From: Elgaria multicarinata webbii
Taxonomy: Eukaryota > Chordata > Lepidosauria > Squamata > Anguidae
Length of the DNA: 64,000 bases
Direction of reading: 5' to 3'
Assembly (NCBI RefSeq): GCF_023053635.1
Contig: NC_086175.1
Location: 118,866,740-118,930,739, forward strand
Shown here: positions 1 to 10,897 of the stretch, one piece after another
How the letters are laid out: each line of letters opens with the position of its first letter
Numbering within the stretch: the stretch's first letter is position 1
Program-made: the position numbers and the translations under genes
Notes under the pieces: model-generated
What the model was told of the DNA's origin: nothing
Seen by the model: the letters and a program-made list of their open reading frames with translations, nothing else
The model's database searches: none

Positions 1-1479
1 CAAACAAAGAAATGCCCCCAAAGGGCTGGAATGTGCAGAAATAAGATGAGAATTGGTCTGTTCCTGAATTAATTTCCATTCCTCCTCTAGCCTAGCAACA
101 TATAGAACCAGGAAAACAAAATCTTCTGTGTGTGTTTTGTGTGTAGCGTATTGGAAGTATGAAAATCATCTCTGGGTGCTTCCAGATGGAGGGCTCTTAA
201 CACTACTTATTAGAAGGTATTGTACAGCTGTGCTACCTTTTTCTCAATTGATTGGAAATCACGGAAGAATTCCAAGTGGAAGACAGTGCTGTCTGGACCC
301 CACCTTCCCCATAAAATTCTGTGAAAGTTATGGTGCTATAAAAGCCTCACCTGGAAGCACTCATGTGATACTGCATTAATGATGTGAGCAGCAGGAATGT
401 AAGGGCTTCTCTTCTCTGCCCAGTGCAGAGAAGGGAGTATTGGTTGATCTAACTGGGTCTTCTGAGTGCCCTGCAACCACAAAGCCAAAGCAAACCTCTG
501 ATTTCCCTCCAGCTCTAAGCTGGAAGGGGCATGGGCTTGTTTTAGCATTGAGTGGAATCTGCCCCCCTCCCAGTTCAATGTTTGGAGCTGGGGAGGGGGA
601 CCAGGTGATTCTCCCTGGACCTATGCTGCAATTCAGTGTTGCAGCACGAAGTCAGAGATAAAGCCCCACTCCATGGTCATGGTGACTACAACTGGTTGGC
701 CACCAAGGCCACAAACAAACTGTGTAGCCCCTCTGCCCAGGCAAAACCTTTTTACAAAATGTTGAGCTTCCTTTCAAACAACTCAAAAAGAGTTCTGAAC
801 TTCCTGTAGCTTTCTCCCCACCCCCTTTTTTTTTTACAATAATAACCCTCCAAATAATGGTGTGAAGTATTTGTGGGACTACTTTGTTTAATGGGCCGTT
901 TGTGTTCCAATTTGCATTTGTAGCACCGCAATGAAGCGTTCTTTCCTTGTTGCTTGTGAACGTTACATTCCTGCACTCCTCCCCCTTAGTTGGCGCTGGG
1001 TCAGATCTGCCATCGTTTTTCCTTGCAATACAGTGCACAGGATTGTGAGAATGATTGTTCCACTGCTGCTCAGAGACAATGGGCTTTTCCCATGAGGTCA
1101 TTGTAATTTCATTAAAGATCAAAGGCACAAATGAGGTGAGCTTTTTTTCTTCCTTGGAAGCTGATCAGTTCATAAACACACATTTTTAATTTATATTTAT
1201 TAGGCTCGCTCTGTGATGCCATAGGTAGTATCGAGGATTAGCAGAACCTTGGTCTGCCAACTTTCTTGCCCGATCCAGCTATTCCGTTTAGGGAGGGATG
1301 TGTGAAGAGGCACTCCATGGCATGCAAGATACAGCTCCCCTGGTTCCAAGGGCTTTCCCAGTAATTTAAGTGAAAGAAGCAGTTCTGTTTAGATTAAGAC
1401 AGTTGGATACAGAGCTGTCCTCTTCCACCCACACACTCAGGTCGTCTGGGAAGAATTTCCTTCAGCCAGCCAAAATTCC
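1..1479. other. PGR intron 3 (inferred), unique-looking sequence
   Basis: No exon, RNA gene or clear repeat recognised. The short open frames here have no domain likeness and no splice context. PGR exon 3 (second zinc finger) was looked for in 1-10897 and not found, so the whole stretch is read as the 3' part of intron 3. Confidence 0.5.
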
Positions 1480-1556
1480 TGCATTGAGCAGGGGATTGGA
1501 CTCGATGGCCTTGTAGGCCCCTTCCAACTCTGCTGTTCTATGATTCTATGAATTAG
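1480..1556 (+). repeat. CR1 LINE 3' terminus
   Basis: attcctgcattgagcaggg, then ggattggactcgatggcctt, then ccttccaactctgctgttct and the CR1 terminal octamer-type repeat attctatga. This is the standard 3' end of amniote CR1 LINEs, heavily 5' truncated. Confidence 0.85.
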
Positions 1557-1795
1557 GTTGACAGGACCTTCTCTTCTGCTGCTCCCAGACTGTGGAATGG
1601 TCTGCCGGAGGAGATTCGTCAACTTGACAGTCTTTAGCATTTAAGAAAGCTATAAAGACTGATCTGTTCTGGCAGGCCTATCCAGTGGAATTTTAGGATG
1701 TTTTAACAGTGTACATCTATATTTTATAATTACTGTTGTTCCCTGCCTTGATCCAGACGGAGAGGCAGGAAATAATAATTATTATTATCATTATT
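1557..1795 (+). repeat. L2-clade LINE 3' end
   Basis: Reads as the C-terminal end of an L2-type ORF2 (RLWNGLPEE, then a run like FKKAIKTDLFWQAYPVEF), followed by a 3' UTR with gacggagaggcaggaaata and an (ATT)n tail. The same end appears at 39403-39646. It abuts the CR1 tail on its left. Confidence 0.75.
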
Positions 1796-2589
1796 TAAAA
1801 TGAAAGGGAAGGAACTATTTATATAGATACTCCATGTGCGTAGTGGAGCACACAGGAGACTCCAAATCAAGGGCAGTAAGTATAGTAAGCAAGCAGTGCT
1901 GCATTTAAAATCTCTTCCTCACTCTGGATGCTGCCGATGAAAGTAATCATAGCTCTATTTTAGTGCACACATGTCTTACACATATTATGAAATCCTCAGA
2001 TATCCCTTGCATATTTAATAGATTAGGTTGAGAAATCTGTTATAGATCTGGAATTATGCCACTTTTAAGGGAGTCTGGAAAGAGTCAAGATTTGAGAGCC
2101 AAGGTTGAGAGGTCTGACTCAATACTAACTTGCTTCTTGTTCATCCTTTTGGGAATCTGCCTCTACTGTGCTCCAGAATTGCTTTATTATTGTTATCTGT
2201 CCATATTGTCCACCCATAAATATTTTAATGTACAGCCCTGAAAGGCAGCCTAGAAACATTTTAAATGAAATAATTTTTAAAATCAAGCCATTTTCCCATG
2301 ACAGTCTTAGAAATCAGGATGCATTCAAATTTCAGCCCTTGGAATAGTGTTAAAGGCTACATTTGCATTTCTTTCCTCTGTCTTTTGTTGCTAGGGATCT
2401 TCATAGAATACAAAAGAAAGTTGTTCCCATCCCACAGAACCTACAGCCTCAATAGCTCACTGGCAGAGCACATGTTTGGTATTTAATTTCATTTTCTTTA
2501 ATTTTTTTACCTTTTATATGACTCAATAGCCAAAGCTCTCTGGACAGTTTACAAAAATTGGAAGGAAAGGAACCTCTCGTGCAAGCACT
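1796..2589. other. Intronic stretch without recognised features
   Basis: AT-rich sequence with no open frame of interest. A weak LINE-like 3' UTR resemblance near 2180-2260 (cagccctgaaaggcagcc) is too diverged to call. Confidence 0.4.
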
Positions 2590-2865
2590 GAGTCATTGCT
2601 GACTCTTGGAGGGACGCCAGCTTTCGCTGACGTTTTCTTGGCAGGCCTTATAGCGGGGTGGTTTGCCGTTGCCTTCCCCGGCCATTATTACCTTTCCCTC
2701 AGCTAGCTGGGTACTCATTTTACCGACCTCAGGAGGATGGAAGGCTGAGTCGACCTGAGCCGGCTGCCTGAAACCAGCTTCTGCTGGGATCGAACTCAGG
2801 CCGTGGGGAGAGTTTCGGCTGCAGAAACTGCTGCTTTACCGCTCTGCGCCACACGAGGCTCATTT
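2590..2865 (-). repeat. tRNA-derived squamate SINE
   Basis: On the minus strand the 5' end carries a tRNA-like head: an A-box-like tggcgcagagcggtaa and a B-box-like gagttcgatccc, about 45 bp apart. A body follows (gtcgactcagccttccatcc; ggtaaaatgagtacccagct; gaaggcaacggcaaaccacc) that I recognise from lizard SINEs. It is not a functional tRNA gene: the cloverleaf cannot be completed. Confidence 0.8.
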
Positions 2866-2989
2866 ACAAAAATTAAATCCTTAAAAATGTAATATTGCAC
2901 ATAATATAAAAAAAACACTGATACACAAACATATAAACAGACAACACATACACTCCTCTGAACAATTTTAACAATCAACAATAAGAAGT

Positions 2990-4310
2990 CCTACGACCCA
3001 ATTAAAAATCTTATCAGATGCTGCCAAATGAGATGAGAGTACAGGAATGTCTTAAACTGGCACTAAAAAGATGTTGGTGACAGGTGAGACTTACAGGGAG
3101 ATCTGGGGACCACCACTGAGAAGGCATCCAGAGGAGGGCCTTAGATGATGAGCATAGTATACAGGTAGGTTTATGCCAGGAGAGGTGCTCTATCAGATAC
3201 TGCAGTCCCAAGGCATGTAAAGCTTTATAGGTCAAAACTGGCTCAGAAACATACAGGCGTCGAGTACAAGCGGGCCAGAATGCTTGGATCATCTAGTCCC
3301 CGTTATCAATCTTGCTGTCATATTTTGCATTAGCTGCAGCTTCTGAATTGTCTTCAAAAGCAGTCCCATGCAATGCGCATGGCAGTAATCTAACTTGGAG
3401 GTTACCAGAGCATAGATCACTGAAGTCAGGTTATCCTTGTCCAGATAAGGGCATAGCTGGACTGCCGACCAAAGTTGGTGGAAGGCACTCCATCCCACTA
3501 AGGCCACCTGAGCCACCAGTGACAAAGATGGCTCCAGGAGATCCTCCAAGCTACAAACCTGCTCCTTCAGGGGGAGTACCACCCCATCCAGAACAGGTTG
3601 AGCAGCCTCATCCAATCAGAAGAACCAGCCAGTAAAAGCATTTTGGTCTTGTCTGGATTGATCTTCAGTTTATTAGCCCTCATCTAATCCATTGCTGCAG
3701 CCAGGCACCGATCGAGCTCATCTGCAGCTTCACCTGATGAAGTTGGGAAGAAGAAATAATGCCGCATGCCATCAACATACAGATGACAACACACTCCAAA
3801 ACTCCGGATGACCACACTCAATGGTTTCATGTAGATGTTGAATAGCATGGGGGACAAAACTGACCCCTGCAGCACACCATAGTGAAGAATCCATGAAGCC
3901 GAGCAATATCCTGCAAGCATCACCTTCTGGAGCGGAACAACCAAGTAGGAATGAAAACACAGCAATGCAGTACCTCCTACTCCCAGATCAGACAGCTGTT
4001 CCAGATATCGTGGTTGAAGAATATTGTGGTTGATGGTATCGAGAGCCTCCGAAACATCCAGGAGAAACAGCAAGGTCACACTCCCCCTGTCTCTCTCTTG
4101 ACCAGGTCTTGACATACAGGGTGACCAAGGCAAGGATCTTTCCATTTTTAAGACATTTTCTTGCTGAAGTCTTTGTGACTCTGATCCAACAGACCATGTG
4201 AGTAGTAGCAGGGGCTGAAGCCAGGGAGGTGCTAATCAGCTGTTTGACAGAGGAAGGAAAGTGGGGGAAATCTGTGCTTCTGCTTTGCCTGTCAGTCATC
4301 TAGTCATCTA
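2990..4310 (-). repeat. L2-clade LINE fragment (reverse transcriptase)
   Basis: Minus-strand frames carry degraded L2 reverse transcriptase: LLFLLDVSEALDTINHNIL, then LQGSVLSPMLFNIYMKPLS, a degenerate YADD box (LYVDG), then SALVTSKLDYCHAHCMGLLL-like sequence near 3290-3615. Several stops and frameshifts interrupt it and the catalytic Asp pair is lost, so it is an old, dead 5'-truncated copy. Its 3' end is near 2990. Confidence 0.8.
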
Positions 4311-4379
4311 GTTGGCAGAATTTCAGCTTTGTTTAAAGGGCACCAACAATTTTTGTTTATTTTTTTAAATTATTTTTTC

Positions 4380-4860
4380 ACCTTTTTTAAATATAAATAC
4401 ATGGATTTCTATATATATATATATGGATGGCAATGAATACATATGAATTGTATGCAACTTTCTGGCAATTATACATATGCATCAACAAAAGCTGATCCAA
4501 TATCCAAAAAAGTATCCATTTCAAGGTGGTGTCTATATGCCCATTCAAATTTTGATAGGAAAACAGAGTGAGTAGTGTATTCAGTCCATTGCATTATTGT
4601 AGGAGATGAGTGTTTAGCCTTCCAGTGTTGTAATATCAGTCTTTCCAATGTTAAAATGGCATAGAGAATCCATTTATGCTGACCATTTGTTAATTTCCAT
4701 GAAGCAAGTAAATAATTTAAGAGTGTAAGTACATTAGTGAATATTTAAGACTGTTCCAGTACAAAATGTATCTGTATAACAACCTCCTTCCAAAAAGAAC
4801 CAACTACTGGACATTGCCAAAACAGATGTTTAAAAGAAACATTAGCTGTATTCCACCGGT
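4380..4860 (-). repeat. Probable L1 LINE 3' fragment
   Basis: On the minus strand the sequence resembles the far 3' part of a vertebrate L1 ORF2 (a cysteine-rich start, then a run ending in IGKTDITTLEG and an MD-x-I-type helix), followed by an A/T-rich 3' end near 4380. It is degraded by stops. The family call rests on wording of the conceptual translation only. Confidence 0.4.
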
Positions 4861-4969
4861 GGCTGGATTGGAGTTTATGTTTTTAGGTTCTTCGTTGAAT
4901 ACACAGGGATTTTTATTTTCCTCAAATCATTCACAATGGTTAAATTTGCAAAAATAAATACAACATAGG

Positions 4970-5180
4970 GGTTCCATCCAGCCAAGGTAAAGCACTGTTA
5001 AATCCCATGGATTCCAATGGGAATGATTTAAACAGATTTTCAGCTTTCATTAAAATTTTTGTGAACCGCCCAGAGAGCTCCGGCTATTGGGCGGTATAGA
5101 AATGTAATAAATAAATTAATAAATAAATGAATGCACCGTAAAAGTGCTGAACTTTGGCTGGATTGAGCCCATTGCTCTTT
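4970..5180. repeat. MITE with L2-type tail inside
   Basis: Left edge ccatccagccaaggtaaagc and right edge gctgaactttggctggattg are imperfect inverted copies, suggesting a small palindromic DNA element. Within it lies the L2-type 3' tail (ccgcccagagagctccggct, attgggcggtatagaaatg, then an AAATA repeat) at about 5060-5128. Confidence 0.55.
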
Positions 5181-5793
5181 TTATAATCTACTGTGATATG
5201 CCCTTTCAGTTGCCCTGGCAATGTCAAATCTTGTCTGTGTGTGTGGAGTTGAATTAGTTTTGCAAGTAAGATTTTTCACAAGATGTTACTTCAGATTCCT
5301 CATTGAAACCTTGATGTATCACCTCTGCTTTGTTCTCTTAGCCTGGGTGCACTCTTTCTGGAGTACACATAGAGCACTCTACTTTAGAAAACTAAAGGGG
5401 CAGAGTGACCTTGGAAGCAGCATCATGGTGTTCTGTCAGGAAATAACAAATCAGCGAACATTTTTCACCTGCTCATACAGTGAGACATTCTTCGCAGAAT
5501 TGCCTGGCACAATTTGATTCCTTCATTTCCAACTTTCTTTCAAACTCTTGTGGGGAGGGGGGCAAAAGGAGGCTAGAGAAAGAATAAATCTAGATCCGGC
5601 ATTACATATGCTTAATTTTGTAGTTGATTTGGACCAACATACCCTATAAATTATCTTGTTGCCTTTCCTATGCCACGACTAGTGAGATCAACAAATCCCA
5701 AATGTTGCCTTATGAGGAATAGGGATGTGATGGCCCTTTCGTATGATTTCTATGATATTTCCACTTTGGCACAAGGGTGTTGCATGTTTTTCA

Positions 5794-5842
<49 letters not shown>

Positions 5843-6589
5843 CAGTGAGGGAATGAAACTTTCAGTTATTTTGTTCTGGGTTTCATTTAAGAAGCTGTCC
5901 TGACCAGGAGGTTTGTTTTGTTTTAAAACAAATAAATGAAATACAAGGAAGGTTAAAAGTTGTGTGCAGGTATCTAGCATTTAAGAGAAGTGAGCTCAGA
6001 AGAGGGTCAAATGTTCAATAAAGGAGAAATAGAAACTTAACCAAGACTCTGCTCCACTCCTGATTGTCCAAAAAGGATGAAGCGGGGAGTGAAAATAGTG
6101 TAAAGCCATAAATGGGGGTGGGGCAGGGGGAGATCTCGGGTCGATGGGCCAAATTTGCCCTGCAAGGCCTTCCCTCTTCCAGCCTATAATGACCTCCCCA
6201 AAGCCCCTCACACTCGTTGAAGCCTCCACCCCTCTGAGAAGGGAGAGCTGAGCCAGCTCTATATGGAGTTACCTTGACGCAGTGGTTCCAAGTGAAACCT
6301 GGTCGCATCAGGAAAGCTAAGGGATTTTGAGACAGCAGTTCTCCTGAGCTTAGTGGCATGTTCATGGGGAGATCATGTTCTCCTCAGTTTGGCCATTATG
6401 TGTGTACCCAGTATATGCCCCCTCTTCAGGCTGCGACCCAAACTTCCTTCTGGAATGGGGTCACAGAAGTGCTTGCCAGGAGCCAATGCAGTCCTTGGGC
6501 TGAACATGATTTCCCATCCCTGGAATAGAGAGAGAAAGAGAGTCATAGATGTGGAAAGGGAAAGAAAAAGGAGAGAATTAAGAATTTAC
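5181..6589. other. Intronic sequence with an (AT)n microsatellite
   Basis: No gene seen. A pure AT dinucleotide run lies at about 5799-5839 (some 20 units); it produces false open frames on both strands. The rest is unremarkable single-copy-looking sequence. Confidence 0.6.
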
Positions 6590-6745
6590 CCTCCAGTATC
6601 ACTGGCAGTAAGCCTATATACACCAGTTGCTGGGGAACATGGGTGGGTGGGTGGTTTCTGCTGCTTGTGGTTCCCTGGTCGACAGCTGGTTGACCACTGT
6701 GTAAACAGGGCTGAACTAGATGGATTGTTCTTTTCATGAGAGAAC
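6590..6745 (+). repeat. CR1 LINE 3' end, diverged subfamily
   Basis: Contains ctccagtatcactggcagta, accagttgctggggaacatg, a gacagctggttgaccactgt block and gctgaactagatgga. The same string of blocks recurs at 19815-20000, 31672-31895 and 51180-51360, marking it as a dispersed LINE 3' end. Confidence 0.75.
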
Positions 6746-7334
6746 CAGAATTGAACTTGGAGCACTGGTGCATAAAGAAATCTGGATAGTGGATCCAAGC
6801 TGGAGAAACTGAATTGAGAAAGCTGCCTTATTAATAAGTATTGGGGAAAACAGTCTAGAATAACCTCAGCTGGATGCATTTCTTTCTCTCTCTCCCTCCC
6901 TCCCTCTTTCTGTCACACAATCTCTTTATTTGCTTTCAAGTTTATGTGTAAACTATTTAAAAAAGTTTCCCCACTGCTAAAAATATCTTCTGAATAACTG
7001 GTTAACTTGTTGCCTTATTAAACCTTTTAAGTGAACGCAAAACTTGTTTTAGAATAACTTGGTTTGAGGCCTTATTATTTACCTCACGCCATACCACACT
7101 CCACTGTACAGAGAGGTTGGCTGGGCCATTAATTAACCTCCAGGGGTTAAAGGATTTCTTTTTAGTGAAGCCAGTCAGGGCACAAAGACTGCCTCACAAA
7201 CATGTTGGTAGTGTCGAGGTTTTGCAGGCTAAGGCCTGTACAGTCACAGAGGCAAAAGTCAAACAGGTTTTCCAACTGGTTACTTTCCATATTAGTTCAC
7301 ATGCAATTTCAACCCTGACGTTATTGTAATTTTC
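6746..7334. other. Intronic stretch, no recognised gene
   Basis: A short CT-rich run lies at about 6882-6908. No exon or structured RNA recognised. Confidence 0.4.
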
Positions 7335-7435
7335 CACTCACAGCACAATCCTATGCAGGTTTACTCAAAGGTAAGTGCCACTGTTTTCAGTGGGGCTTAC
7401 TCTCAGGATAGTGTGGTTAGGATTGTAGGCTGAAA
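7335..7435. repeat. Short squamate MITE
   Basis: An imperfect palindrome about 100 bp long: cacagcacaatcctatgcag on the left answers ggttaggattgtaggctg on the right, with gtgccactg/cagtggggc in the middle. Related copies are at 17757-17850 and 22525-22720. Confidence 0.65.
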
Positions 7436-8079
7436 GGCATAGAGGCCTAAGCTTAGTTGCACATTGTTTCCAACTGCCAGTCACAGAAGCCTGATAGCTA
7501 TTGTACACCCATCGGATCTAACTAATGCTACTCATAATTTCCCATTTGAAATACAGTCTAATAGCTATTTCACATCCATCTGGTTTAACAAGCACTCATT
7601 ATGTTCCCTATTCAAAGCAAAGATTGGATACCTATTGTGCATCCAGCTAATCTAATTAGTGCTCATTATATTTCCCCGCTCAATTGCTTTCCAGTTTGCT
7701 ATTGTATATCATTCTCCATTCCGTAAAACATCTTGTGCAAAACTATTGCTCCCCACCCCTTTTAAATATGTGAGAATTGGTCAGTAACCTGTCTGGACAT
7801 TTATCTACAGCTTTTTTGGTTCCAGAAATGAACACGATGGACATTCACTGCAACACTGATGCAAATTAGTGATTCTGTAATATTCTATCCAACCCCGCCC
7901 CCCCCCCCAAAAAAAAGGTGACAGCAGACACAACTTTCTAGAGCATGTGATGGTTGAGGAATTGCTATTTATTGCTATAAACTGCCTTGGGCTTATGGGT
8001 TAAAACAGCCTATAAACCTAGATCACGGTTGGGCAACATGCAGCACTTAAGGTAAAAAGGATGGAAGACTGATTGATTG
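7436..8079. other. Intronic stretch with weak internal repeats
   Basis: Between 7490 and 7690 a motif (gctattgtacacccatc..., gctatttcacatccatctgg, cctattgtgcatccagcta) recurs three times about 70 bp apart, a degenerate tandem array. No gene seen. Confidence 0.5.
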
Positions 8080-8467
8080 ATTTGTGATCATTCTATATTG
8101 CTAAATATAATAAACTCCCTAAGTGGTTCTCATATAAATATTAAAATCACAAAAATGGAACAGCATGTTTAATTTAATTGCAAGCCAGGGAAAGCCTGGA
8201 TAAACAAGTTTGTGTTCAGGAAGAGTTTGAAACATGCCACATTTTTCTGCCTCCTAAACTGCAGGGGGAGGTTGTTCCAAAGGATGGGCGCTGCTACTGA
8301 GAAGGCTTGCCATCAAATTATTACATGGTGACATTCATTTTGCAATGACCAGCAAGGCCTCCTCTAATCATCTTAAAAGCCTGCCTGGAATATATATGTA
8401 TGTATGTATGTAGGTGGTCAGCTAGGTATCCAAGTCTCAAGTTGTTTGGGGCTTTGTATAACAATGA

Positions 8468-8728
8468 TCCTGTTTAAATTACATGCTAAGCCACAGTGGT
8501 TAAGCATTTTGAGCTAAACATAGCTTAGCGTGTGAACCGTGGCTTAGTGTGCCATGTGAACCATTCCTAACCATGGTGGCTACATAACAGCACCATGTAC
8601 ATTGATGGTGCTATATAAATAAATTATAATAATAATTATAATAACCATGGTTTAAACACGCTCACTAACCATTTGCTGCAAAAGGGTTAGAAGGCTAACC
8701 ATGGCTTAATGTGTTGTCTGAACAGGCC
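8468..8728. mobile_element. Palindromic hAT-like MITE inside the L2
   Basis: Ends cctgtttaaattacatgcta and gtgttgtctgaacagg form an imperfect inverted repeat. The interior (gctaagcca...ggttaagcattttgagct and its inverse accatttgctgcaaaagggt) matches the copy at 47347-47531. A 50-bp L2 tail is nested inside at about 8593-8643. Confidence 0.75.
8593..8643 (+). repeat. Very short L2 3' tail nested in the MITE
   Basis: caccatgtacattgatggtg and ctatataaataaattataa make an L2 3' terminus of only about 50 bp. The sister MITE copy at 47347-47531 lacks it at the same point (ggctacacag|tcatggttt), which shows it was inserted here. Confidence 0.75.
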
Positions 8729-9218
8729 ATATAAGATAACTTTGAACATGGCTTGGTAGCTAAAAGGCAGCCAATGCAATTCTTTTAACACAGATGTTAT
8801 CTGAGCATAGCTGGGTGTTGCAGTGAGCACCCTAGGTGATGCATTCTGCACTAGCTGCAGTTTGTAAATCAGGCAGAAGGGCAGTCCCACATAAAGCACA
8901 TTGCAGTAGTCTAATCATGAGGTTACCAGTGCACAGATCACAGTGCCTAGGCTGTCCCTATCCAGGAATGGGTGTAGCTGTTGTAACAAGCAAAGTTGGT
9001 AATGGGTGCTCCAGGCCACCTAGGTCTCCACTGACAGAAATGGATCCAGGAGCACCCCCAAACTACGTACCTGCTCTTTCAGAGGGAGTGCAACAGAACA
9101 GGCAAACACCCCAATTCCCGGGCTTGGGAAACTGCCAACCCACAGGGTCTTTGTCTTATCAGTATTCAGCTTTAGCTTATTTGCTGTCATCCAAGCCATA
9201 TCTGCTTCCAGGTGCCTA

Positions 9219-9290
9219 TTATTATTATTATTTTTATTTATTTATTTATTTATTTATTTATATAGCACCATCAATGTACATGGTGCAGTT
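9219..9290 (-). repeat. L2 3' tail, minus strand
   Basis: An (ATT)/(TTTA) run followed by atagcaccatcaatgtacat, the reverse complement of the L2 tail seen at 8593 and 10000. Severely 5' truncated. Confidence 0.75.
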
Positions 9291-9364
9291 CAGAATGTGC
9301 ATGGCCTCTCCTGACTCAGATGTCACAGAGAAATAAAGATTGTACCTTTTTGGTGCTCTGCAGT

Positions 9365-10215
9365 GCTCCAGATGCCACCGTTTTTGTTTAATTTTTTAAA
9401 ATACTTGTTTAAAGTGTCCCCTGGCAGACTGCAGCCATGGAGGTGGGGGCAGGTCCGAAGGGCAGACATGACCCATGGATCTCCTGATGTTGCTCATCCC
9501 TGACCTAGATAAATATTTAGTATTTTTGTTTAAAGTGCTTCTTTTGAAGCATGTAGTATAGACCACTGTTGGATGTAGGATATGCACCATTAATCCAGGC
9601 TGGTAAATTTGGCCTATAATTGTTTCTCAGCGATACTCACTTGATAATCTTCCACATTCTATAAATCGTTGTTATTTTAGTAGGAATTTGCAGCAAAGTT
9701 GGTCCTTACATTAGGATTTGGTAGGCTCTGGATTTCTTGTTATAGGTGATAGTTAAAAAGTCTTTTCAATTAATCATACATGCTCGTCAAAGCTTTGTTG
9801 TTTGGACTTTATACTGTTAGTTTTACCCTACCCTGTGCCTGTTTACCCTACCCTGTGCCTGTTTGCATTCTCTTCCCCTCCTTATTGTTTTACCATGATT
9901 TAATTAGAATGTAAGCCTAAGCGGCAGGGTCTTGCTATTTACTGTTTTACAGTTTTACTCTGTACAGCACCATGTACATTGATGGTGCTATATAAATAAA
10001 TAAATAAATAAATAAATAATAATAATAAATAAAAAATGGGATAGGATGTGGCCCATGGTGTGAAGTGGATCCTTGAACTAATTTTGTTCCATTGACATCA
10101 GTTGAGCCAAACTATTCAAGCCTAATGATGGACAGGTATCTCTGATCATTTTGGAACTGGTGCACCCACAATGCTGCAGAAAGGCCTAATGAAGGCTCCA
10201 GTAGCAGGCCCTTCA
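9365..10215 (-). repeat. Dispersed repeat, inverted partner of 39977-40333, split by an insertion
   Basis: Segments 9365-9530 and 10036-10215 are together the reverse complement of 39977-40333 (shared words: ggaggtgggggcaggtc, ggatctc.tgatgttgctcat, ggcccatggtgtgaagtgga, ggaactggtgcacccacaat). About 500 bp between them, including an L2 3' end, is absent from the partner. One edge, caggggtgagcaac in the partner, resembles a hAT terminus. No coding capacity is seen. Confidence 0.7.
9800..10035 (+). repeat. L2 LINE 3' UTR and tail
   Basis: ttactgtttta, cagcaccatgtacattgatg, ctatataaataaata and an AAT-repeat tail. The upstream words (ctttatactgttagttttac; gtgcctgtttgcattctctt) are the 3' UTR of the same L2 subfamily found complete at 49030-49215. 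A 20-bp block (gtttaccctaccctgtgcct) is tandemly doubled. Confidence 0.8.
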
Positions 10216-10403
10216 TTGCTGCCCCTCTCCTCAGTTTCAGCAGGAATAAGAAGTGGGGCCTGTAGTGGCATAGAGGACATGGGATTAGGGTTGAATTTAT
10301 TATAAGCCGTGCTTAAAAATCACAGATGTCCGGGCTCAGTTGATAATTAGGCTAGAATGTCTGAATTAAGGAAGGTTGTACTTCCAGATTTCTCATGCAC
10401 AAT

Positions 10404-10535
10404 GCCCCGTTCAGATAACACACTAAACCGTGCTGCATAACCACAAAATGGTTAACAGAATGCATTAACCTTAATGCATTCCATAAACCATTTTGTGGAT
10501 AAGCAGCATGGTTTAGCGTGTTGTCAGAATGGGGC
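10404..10535. mobile_element. Palindromic hAT-like MITE
   Basis: Ends gccccgttcagataacacac and gtgttgtcagaatggggc are inverted repeats, and most of the 132 bp folds back on itself (ccacaaaatggttaac / gcattccataaaccattttgtgg). It is related at the ends to the MITEs at 8468, 32236 and 47347. Confidence 0.75.
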
Positions 10536-10897
10536 CTATGTGATGCTGTGTAAATAGCTTGACTATTGAACTAAGTAGTATGTGCTATATGAATTGTATT
10601 TTTACTCATTTATTAGGTATTGAGTTCCTACTATGCGGTTTTACCGTAGATGTTCCATAAGCGTATTGTTTATAGAAGAATAACTATAATTAGTGAATTC
10701 CTTTGTTCCTTTATAATAACTATAATTATTGGATACATTTGTTTCTTTGGTGAGCTTGATTTATTATTGTGTATTTCATCTTTTTGTTGCCTTTATTTTG
10801 TTATTTCAAAATAAAATTTGATGATAATGACGTTTTCTCTGCTTCTATGCTTATGTTTCGGTTACCTGTCACTAAGATTTGTATGCTTGGATTGCAG

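Larger units (their letters stand above)
8080..9218 (-). repeat. L2-clade LINE fragment, interrupted
   Basis: Minus-strand L2 ORF2 C-terminal sequence (YVGLPFCLIYKLQLVQNASP, LHWLPFSYQAMFKVI) lies at 8740-9190. The corresponding 3' end continues at 8080-8467. The two halves are separated by the MITE at 8468-8728. Stops and frameshifts show a dead copy. Confidence 0.75.

Noticed and set aside
128-661. Overlapping short open frames at the start of the window
   Set aside because: No domain, no splice or start context, both strands open; not supported as exons of PGR (exon 3 would encode the second zinc finger).
2796-2865. Possible tRNA gene on the minus strand
   Set aside because: A- and B-box-like words are present, but the acceptor and anticodon stems cannot be closed and a SINE body follows.
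5670-5980. Frames rich in Ile-Tyr
   Set aside because: Product of translating an (AT)n microsatellite.
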